A DNA stretch of 64,000 nt. It comes from Astropecten irregularis (Eukaryota > Echinodermata > Asteroidea > Paxillosida > Astropectinidae). A program made the translations under genes and the position numbers. The notes under the pieces are model-generated. The model saw nothing but the letters and a program-made list of their open reading frames with translations, ran no database searches and had not been told where the DNA came from. Shown here one piece after another: positions 56,751 to 64,000 of this stretch (the stretch's first letter is position 1; the number at the start of each line of letters is the position of its first letter). The stretch covers positions 13,902,602 to 13,966,601 of the forward strand of contig OZ020257.1 in assembly GCA_963971285.1 (NCBI GenBank), read 5' to 3'.

Positions 56751-56806
56751 ACAGGGTTTTGCCACAATTTTTTTAAAGGACACTGTTTTTGTGTTTCTGT
56801 GATATC

Positions 56807-56962
56807 GGGGCCTGATTTCACAAAGCACTAAGACTGATCTTGAAAAAGATCACTCTTAGGCAAAATGTGATGTAATAATACAAATCACCATGGTGACTGC
56901 GATTATTAAACTCATCTTAAGATTAATATTAGTGAGTGTTTTTAGGTGAAATCCAGCCCAGG
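56807..56962. mobile_element. GATTTCAC palindromic element, type 2 (AAGATTAATCTTA), copy 2
   Basis: 'GGGGCCTGATTTCACAAAGC' then ACTAAGACTGATCTTG at the left; 'CTTAAGATTAATATTAGTGA' then GGTGAAATCCAGCCC at the right. Confidence 0.6.
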
Positions 56963-57394
56963 CATGTCTACATGTAGCTGAAAATAGAATTTTGAAGTTG
57001 AATACATCGTCATTTCTTGTGACGGCAAGAAAAACCATGGTAACCAAACAAGTTGTTGCTGTGAAAATTTGCACTATACACACCTCATTATCTCAAAGCA
57101 ATTTCATCGGAGTAGTCCCTGAAATCACCTCGGAAATTGCTTTGAAAACCCCAGAGGACATCAGTAATGCTCACTTTACGGTGGCATTCATTTTATGCTA
57201 TGCAGATTGCTGAATAAACGTGACCGGGACAGAAACAACAAAATTCCCTATTGAGATTGTGTGAGAAAGAGGAAAAACATCAATTTTTCATAATTTGACT
57301 TGGTGTATTTTTTTCTTACAGGTACATTGCTTTTTATAAAGGCATTTCCTATGATAGGATGATGTTCTGCATATTGTACTGTATATTCAATCAT

Positions 57395-57627
57395 TGGCCA
57401 ATTTCATAGAGCTGCTTAGCAGGAACATTTGCTAAGCATGACTTTTCTGTCTTAATAAAAACAGGGTTAACAACCAAATTTCCACGTGTTGTGTATCACT
57501 TGTGATTGTTCTTTGGCTGTTTCTTTGGAATGTTCAATGGTGGTTTGTTTTATTGGGTGATTGGGCGAGACATTCTTGTGGTAAGCAAATTGTTGTGCTT
57601 TAAAACAGTTTTATGAAATTAGCCCCT
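57395..57627. mobile_element. GGCCAATTTCAT palindromic element, type 3 (CTTAGCA), copy 2
   Basis: Opens 'TGGCCAATTTCATAGAGCTG' then CTTAGCA; closes 'TTATGAAATTAGCCCC'. The interior shares 'GTTGTGTATCACTTG' and 'TTCAATGGTGGTTTGTTTTA' with copy 1. Confidence 0.65.
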
Positions 57628-58817
57628 GGGCTTTAATTTGTAGAATTAATAACACACCACTAGAAGGACTCTTAGGGGCGGGGCTGGCTGCAATTGAAGG
57701 AGGGAGGGGGAATGAATTCATGAAATCACACTCAGACTGCAGGATTGATTTACCGGTGTTCAATGACTGTTTATTTTGAATTCCCAAGCACTCATGATAT
57801 CCACAGTCTGCATTTTGCCTTCCCAAAAGTGTTTTCACAGTCCAGTGAAAAATACAAAAATAACATACATCCCTAAGCCGTTGGACATGTACATAGGCTT
57901 TCCTGGGATTCCGTCCGAATTAAGGCGGGACTGCTCTCCGGTCTCAACACTCTGAAGACAACTTAGATATTGCCAGTGGACACAAGAAAAAGAAAGAAAC
58001 AAATCCATACACTGAATAATTCCGAGAAATAAGATACATTACATCTCCGGGAGAAACGTTTTGCGGGCTCATGCATGGGGAAAAGGTCAAGTCGGTTTAG
58101 AGGAGTTATTTTTTCCAGGACTGGACAGGTTGGCATTTGGGCTGGCCTGTATCTATCGGGCAATATGTAATATCCCTCACTTTTTGTGTGGCACACAAAT
58201 GAAATTTGAGCAAAAATCTTTGTGCATCAAATTACATACATGCACTGTACCTCCTACGTAGTGTGGTGGTTGTTCGATATACATTACAGAGTGTGTGTGT
58301 AGGTGTAGGGGCTAAAATAGCGCTGGGTGTCTGGGCGTGTTGCCAGAAAAATAAAATCAATCATTTAGTAAACGAAAAGGCATTTGACAACATTTCATCA
58401 TTTTCCATGTTTGTGTTGATGTGCAACTTACAAACTTGAATGCAAATATATGTACTGTATATATATGTATATGCAAAATTGTGAATTAGTTTCGAGTACA
58501 AATACGCCTTCTATGCATAATGGTATGCCGTTCCAGCTTTGCCCTTAAGCCCTGCCCACCTGTGTGTTTTACATACGCATGTGACTGAGTTTGACCGAGG
58601 CTTTCGTGGTCACCTGATTAAAAGGCATCCTCCAATTGGTCAATGCACAGTTTGATTGACAGGCCGGAAGGGTCCATTGGCCTATTAAGAAAACTTCTGT
58701 TTTGAAAAACATACATGCCTACAGATATCTTCCTGTACATGTATCCTGTTCAAATTTTAGAAAGCCTTTGTTGGACTGAGGCATGGAGGGGACATTGTTC
58801 ATTCCTTGATTCAAGTT
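57628..58817. other. Presumed intronic or intergenic DNA
   Basis: No exon or repeat is recognised; a GT-rich run at 58291-58306 and TATATG words near 58446-58475. Confidence 0.35.
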
Positions 58818-59183
58818 TTAAAGGTAATATCATACTTTGGTTTTTGTCAGAGAAGTACAGATTCATGGGCAAAAATATCAAGGAAGATACAGTAACAGTC
58901 ATCTGTGAAAATTTCAGCCCATACCGGTGCCCACTTTTTGAGAAAACAACGGAAAAACAGCCACAGTATTTCTTAATTTTTTTCTCTTTTATTTTTGATC
59001 TTTTAAAAGATCAAAAAGATTTTCGGTCGTTGTTGTACTAATTTCCGGATAGAAAACCATTTCAGGCAGAAAAATGTTAACGGTAGGTTTCTACCAGCAC
59101 GATCTTCATGCTCTTGTAAGTTATACGTAAATCTGTGAACATTTCTGTTTTGGTGTCTTACCAAAGTATGATACTACCTTTAA
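58818..59183 (-). mobile_element. MITE family 1, copy 11 (complete)
   Basis: TTAA at 58818-58821 and 59180-59183; core GATCTTTTAAAAGATC. The right terminus is followed by a second partial copy of itself ('TACTACCTTTAAGGAC'). Confidence 0.8.
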
Positions 59184-59218
59184 GGACTACTACCTTTAAG
59201 GACTTTCTCTGTGACCCA

Positions 59219-59337
59219 GGGTCGATTTCACCAAACTCATCGTTATCAATCGTAGGACTTATGATGCATTGCAGCCCTATGCAGGATGTTCATAACTGGA
59301 GTTACGATCAATCGTACGGCTTCGTGAAATCGACCCC
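59219..59337. mobile_element. GGGTCGATTTCACC palindromic element, type 1, copy 4
   Basis: 'GGGTCGATTTCACCAAACTC' to 'CGGCTTCGTGAAATCGACCC'. Interior 'TATGATGCATTGCAGCCCTA'. 119 bp. Confidence 0.75.
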
Positions 59338-59387
59338 TGAAGAAAATTCCCCACAGTGCAATTTTTTAAAGACGGGGACAATAAGAC

Positions 59388-59657
59388 AATACCGTTAAAA
59401 TATTTCCGCTTGAGATGGTGTATTTATCCAGAAATTAGTAAAACAACGACCGAAAATCTTTTTGATCTTTTAAAAGATCAAAAATAAAAGAGAAAAGACT
59501 TAAGAAATACTGTGGCCGTTTTTCGCTGTTTTCTCAAAAAGTGGGCAACGTATGGGACTGAAATTTTCACAGATGACTTTTACTGTATCTTCCTTGATAT
59601 TTTTGCCCATGCATCTGTATTTCGTTGACAAAAAACAAAGTATGATACTACCTTTAA
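59388..59657 (+). mobile_element. MITE family 1, copy 12 (left end lost)
   Basis: Starts inside the family at 'ATACCGTTAAAATATTTCCG' and runs to TTAA at 59654-59657. A 135-codon - strand ORF crossing it is a by-product. Confidence 0.75.
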
Positions 59658-60430
59658 ACATTTCAGCGTAATCGGCACTATAGTCTGCCTTTGTTGTCTT
59701 TTTGTAGTATGCAATTTTCCAATAAGGATTTAACGTGCCGGCCCATCCAGCACCAATTGCATGGACACGCCTCAGTGGGATTTGAAGTACAGGCTGCTGA
59801 CAAGCCTGGCCAGGCCAAGCCAGGCCTAGTGGCAATGGGTCAGATTCTATTTCCATAATGGGTCCTTGTGAAGGGTGCGATGCATATCGGTTAGGGCATA
59901 TTGCCAATCTTTATGCTACACGTACCTCAACAGTGATTGTTGTCGGAATACAACGTACTTATATATCATGGCATTTAGCTTTCAAATCAATTATGTCGCG
60001 TTTTGAGGGAGCGACAGATTGCACGTGTTGAGTTTCGTGCATTTATTTCATGATCGTACACTATTTCTCCGTAATATCCAGAGCTCTGTATGGGTTTGAC
60101 ATGCATGCATGACTATCCTGCCCGTCAATATCTAAATAGTTCAGTAGGGTTTAAATGAGTGGCCTTGCATGCATTGGGCTTGATAACAAACTTGATCCAA
60201 TTCTTAAGAATATAAAGGCTGGCTCATACTTGCTGCGTTTGCGCACACGCAATGCACAATGCAAAGATGTCCATACTCTGCAATCTTTCAAGTCTCAACT
60301 GCGTATACGTATCCGGTTGATTTTGAAATACTTGAACTTGCCCGAATATGGATTATATTGGTGCGCAAAGATGCGCATTTTTCAGTACGCAATGCGCGAA
60401 CTTTACTCACAGCTAGGGCAGACACTTTGA
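59658..60430. other. Presumed intronic or intergenic DNA
   Basis: An AGGC-rich patch lies near 59795-59830. 'TGCGCACACGCAATGC' (60240) and 'GTGCGCAAAGATGCGC' (60360) suggest a small inverted repeat. No exon is recognised. Confidence 0.35.
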
Positions 60431-60767
60431 AATGGAATGCCGCAGATTCACAGGCAAAAATATCAAGAAAGAAGAAAGATACAGTAACAGTCATCTGTGA
60501 AATTTTCAGTCCCATACGATGCCCACTTTTTGACGAAACAGTGAGAATCACCCACAGTACTGTATTTTTTAATTTTTTCACAGATCAAAATTGTTTTTGG
60601 TCATTGGTTTGACTCTTTTTCTGAATAAATACAGCATTTCAGACGGAAAATGGTATGTTTCTACCATCACCATCTTTATGATACCCTGTAAGTTTTAGGT
60701 ACATGTAAATCTGTGAAGATTTCTGTTTTGGTATGGTACCAATGTATGATACTACATGTACCTTTGA
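60431..60767 (-). mobile_element. MITE family 1, copy 13
   Basis: Reverse orientation, left terminus degraded, right terminus 'ATGATACTACATGTACCT' ending at TTGA 60764-60767, which it shares with the next copy. Confidence 0.7.
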
Positions 60768-61103
60768 AGGTAGTATCATACTTTGGTAAGAGACCAAAAC
60801 AGAAATCTTCACATATTTACGTATAACTTTCAGAGTATGAAGATGATGCTAGTAGAAATCTACTGTTAAAATGTTTTTGCCTGAGATGGTGTATTTATCC
60901 AGAAACTAGTAAAACGACCAGAAATCTTTTTGATCTTTTAAAAGATCAAAAATAAAAGAAAAAAGAAAAAAAAAAACCGTGGCCGTTTTTTGCTGTTTTC
61001 TCAACAACTGGGCAATGTAAGGGACTGAAATATTCACAGATTACTTTTACTGTATCTTCCTTGATATTTTTGCCCACGAATTTGTATTTGATACTACCAT
61101 TAA
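60764..61103 (+). mobile_element. MITE family 1, copy 14
   Basis: Begins at the shared TTGA and AGGTAGTATCATACTTTGG; ends 'GATACTACCA' with TTAA at 61100-61103. The core has GATCTTTTAAAAGATC. It lies head to tail-end against copy 13 without any spacer. Confidence 0.75.
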
Positions 61104-61565
61104 ATATAATATTCCTTCAACTTAAATACCTTTACAAAATATGAACTATATATAGCGATATTATTGAGTATATGGTCAGAGAGATGTTACATGTATCTGC
61201 ATTGTGTATTTGAAGGGTATATACCACCTGTATATATATATATAGGCTTCCTACTTGTCATCAAGATGCCATGCATCTAATTAAATCACACAGCATTGAG
61301 TGGTTGCTCTGCTCTGATGAATTTCACTTCATACCTGGCTAACCAGACCAGACCAGACCAGACCAATCTCATGCATGCACATGGATCTTGTCATCCCGGT
61401 GCATTTTGAGGGAAGCTTGAAAGGTTCTTCCTAAACAGGTGCATGTGTGCATCTTGCAAACTAATGAAATTACATTGAAGTGCAGTATTTATTAGAACTT
61501 TTGTTAGTTTGTACATGAAGGCTACATTTCAGTCGTAGTAGAGCCAAATCGTCCCAGCTCTAGTC
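61104..61565. other. Intergenic with short simple repeats
   Basis: A TATATATATATATA run near 61229-61243 and five ACCAG units at about 61343-61365. No exon. Confidence 0.5.
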
Positions 61566-62025
61566 TGCGCTTCAAACTTGAGGCCACTAGGAAAATATGT
61601 GAGGCCAGCTAGGGTAGTTAGAGTATGTGATGTTACTGGGATCAGACTGAGCTGCTAGTATAGGAATTCATTGTGAGGCCAGAGTAAGGTGAAATGTGAG
61701 GCCGCTAGGACTGATGAGTGAGGCCACTAGGACTGAAGTGCGATGCCCCTAGGACTTAAGTGTGAGGCCACTTGGACAATAAGTGTAAGACCACTATTAC
61801 TGAAGTGTGAGGTCACTAAGACCAAAGTGTGAGGCCACTAGAATTGAAGTGTAAGGCCACTAGTACTGAAGTGTGAGGCCACTAGTACTGAAGTGTGAGG
61901 TCACTCGTACTGAAGTGTGAGGCCACTAGCACTGAAGTGTGAGGTCACTAGCACTGAAGTGTGAGACCACTGGCACTGAAGTGTGAGGCCACTAGCACTG
62001 AAGTGTGAGGCCACAAGGATTCAAT
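61566..62025 (+). repeat. Minisatellite, 22-bp unit
   Basis: About 18 units of GTGAGGCCACTAGCACTGAA plus GT. Units on the left are degenerate and vary in length; those from 61850 on are nearly identical and in strict 22-bp register. Confidence 0.9.
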
Positions 62026-63379
62026 TTTAGCTCCTTGCGATTGAAACAAGAGGACACTAGTACCAAGATGTGAGGCTGTGAGAATTGAAATGTTTATTTA
62101 ACAAACTACTCAAACTGTACTGAAAATTGTGGCACAGTTTGGCTGCAAGGCACAGCAGTAATAAACTGTGCATGTATACATCAAACATGCCGTCTACTGC
62201 AAACCATGATCAGACTACCGGCTAATCTTACCAATAAGCCTGCAGTCATCAATCATGTATCTAGGGTTCAGGGTGCTGGGATAGATTCCATTTTAATTTG
62301 ACGAGCAGCTGGAAATGTGCCATCATTTGAAGATATAAGAGTTGGTGGACTGATGTCACATGGATCGTTCACATGATCCTAACCAGCTGCAATGACTCAT
62401 GGGTAATTCGACTTCTTTTGCCGCTTCCAGCAGCTTAAGTATGAATTTCTTTTCAACCATAAATGAGTTTTGCGCTGCTTTCTCTGTTCTTTCGCCTCCT
62501 AAGTCCTACTGCGATGTACCATTGGTAAACCTCAATGATGTCAACAGGTTTTATTGGGAGTGCAGGATTTTTTTGGCCTACCAGTATCATCTTGCATCTG
62601 TTGCAAAAGGGCAGATGGTATGTCGATGGCGAGGGAATAATCACTACAGCTGTGATTGATTTTGACAGACGAATATCATATGAGAGCCATTGCTGCATCT
62701 TATTCGTCCTTTCTCCTATGTGTATTTCAATATCCCCCTACCCCCGTCTCCCTTCCCCCGGGATGACCGGTCATCATTTAGCTGGTGACCCGGTACCCTG
62801 GACGCCTGCCAAGACTTCGGCCTCCCGCTTTCTGCCTCAGCATGCCTCCGTAACATAATCCTTTCTTCTCAACTCAAAGACGTTTGTGTGGGGCACAAAT
62901 TTGATTTAGCAGGCAAGCTGTGATGAGGAAACTAACATAATCATGTACAGCTGATGGCAGATTTGTCAAGTCACAAACACTGGCCATAGATGAAGGAAGT
63001 CAAGGGTATAGGTAGAGCTAGACATCTGACAGCGACAGCGAGTGAGGGACCCATGATGAGAAAATTAGCTACATTTATCACACATACTGGATACATTTTT
63101 TGCCCAGACACCGTAAGCAAGATGTGTATGGCAACCGTTTACATGTAGACATGTTTACATGTAAACTCAGTCAGTTTCCCTTGTGGTTATTTAACGAATA
63201 TATTAATTAAAAAGCCGTATCCTCTTTGAGTGATCCCCCATGTGCCGTTCCCAGGTTGCAGCATTGTTGCATGTATCATTGAAACGATCCCTGGGGTGTG
63301 GCGGTGTGTGCGTGGTTTCATGGCTTCTGACTGCCAAACGAACAAAGATAGTTGACTATTGGGGTCACCACCAACATAG
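62026..63379. other. Presumed intronic or intergenic DNA
   Basis: No exon is recognised. 'CTCAGTCAGTTTCCCTTGTG' then GTTATTTAA occurs at 63166 and again at 63490, so the stretch between carries a repeat boundary. The two overlapping ORFs near 62400-62860 are unsupported. Confidence 0.35.
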
Positions 63380-63452
63380 GGCTGGATGGCTCAGTTGGTA
63401 GAGCGCCTGTACGGTATTCAGGAGGTCGCCGGTTCGAATCCCGCTCCAGTCA
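63380..63452 (+). mobile_element. tRNA-like sequence, probably a SINE head
   Basis: Folds as a cloverleaf: acceptor GGCTGGA/TCCAGTC, D arm GCTC...GAGC, B-box GGTTCGAATCCC. But the anticodon stem ends in a T-T mismatch, position 33 would be C instead of T, and the T stem has a C-C mismatch. A genuine tRNA is therefore unlikely. It sits between two copies of 'CTCAGTCAGTTTCCCTTGTG'. Confidence 0.55.
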
Positions 63453-63588
63453 ATTTTTCTTTGTTCACTTTTCAATGACTTAAAATAACTCAGTCAGTTT
63501 CCCTTGTGGTTATTTAAGGAATATACATGTAGACATGTTAGATTGATATTGTTTGTTCTTACATGTACATGTAGATGGAAGGACCATT

Positions 63589-63732
63589 GGTTTTCACCAA
63601 ACCCATCGTAACTTACTATCAATCGTAAGACGTGTGATGCATTGAAACCCTACATAGGATAAATAAGATACGATGGGTTATCCTTCGTAACTCGAGTTGC
63701 GATCAATCGTAGGGCTTCGTGAAATCGACCCC
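63589..63732. mobile_element. GATTTCAC palindromic element, type 1, copy 5
   Basis: 'GGTTTTCACCAAACCCATCG' to 'GGGCTTCGTGAAATCGACCC'. Interior 'TGTGATGCATTGAAACCCTA'. It abuts the MITE that follows. Confidence 0.7.
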
Positions 63733-64000
63733 AGAATTGGTAACATACCCAAACAGAAATGTTCACAGAAATGTCCACAGATTTACGTATAAAGATGGTG
63801 CTGGTAGAAACATACCTTTAAAATGTTTCCGCCTGAAATGGTGTATTTATCCAGAAAATAGTCAAACAACAGTTTTGATCTCGGGTAAGATCAAAAGCAT
63901 TTTTTTATGTTTTAACTTTTATTTTTAAAAATTGAGTAAGGTTTCGCTGTTTTCTTGTGACTCAGATGTCCGATTGACCTCAAATTCTCACATGTTTGTA
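63733..64000 (-). mobile_element. MITE family 2, copy 6 (cut by window edge)
   Basis: Family 2 modules in reverse orientation: 'ATTGGTAACATACCCAAACA', 'ATGGTGCTGGTAGAAACATA', 'GACTCAGATGTCCGATTGAC'. The other end is beyond the window. Confidence 0.7.

Noticed and set aside
63380..63452. Candidate functional tRNA (anticodon would read GGT, Thr)
   Set aside because: C at position 33, mismatches in the anticodon and T stems, and a repeat-like context fit a SINE head better.

Overview
The window looks like nuclear DNA of a marine invertebrate, most likely a deuterostome and perhaps an echinoderm. It is AT-rich and gene-poor. It is crowded with short palindromic, MITE-like repeats and tRNA-derived SINEs. 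It also holds intronless leucine-rich-repeat (LRR) receptor genes of a kind known to be expanded in such genomes. The taxon is an inference from style, not from a diagnostic sequence.

The main content is a cluster of five intronless type I membrane LRR proteins between about 16.6 and 46.7 kb. Three lie on the + strand (16656-18500, 20202-22136, 26916-28802) and two on the - strand (36468-38384, 44873-46744). Each has a signal peptide, a cysteine-capped N-terminal LRR cap, 14-16 LRRs, a C-terminal cap with the NP[WF]xCDC motif, one transmembrane helix and a short tail. None has a TIR domain. All five share two consecutive irregular repeats near the middle of the array, with a V-x-x-W-[FL]-[GS] signature. 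Four of the five end in a class I PDZ-ligand-like C-terminus (TSV, SVV, TTV, TTV). The first gene has an in-frame TAG where its neighbour has GAG, lacks about two LRRs and lacks the PDZ-like end, so it is probably a decaying copy.

At 52936 a + strand exon ending in a consensus splice donor looks like exon 1 of phosphopantothenoylcysteine decarboxylase (coenzyme A synthesis). No further exon was recognised before the window ends. The first 224 bases encode the C-terminus of a non-LTR retrotransposon reverse transcriptase, followed by a 3' end with a CCTGAA-repeat tail.

Most remaining DNA is repeats: (i) a TTAA-flanked MITE superfamily, over 20 copies in four related families; (ii) palindromic elements with GGGGYCGATTTCAC-like ends in three interior types; (iii) inverted repeats tipped with GAGCCT/GGCTC arrays; (iv) tRNA-derived SINEs; (v) two minisatellites; (vi) several single-copy inverted repeats, one nested insertion with a visible empty site, and one 139-bp hairpin with nearly perfect arms. 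All element names and boundaries were assigned by eye.
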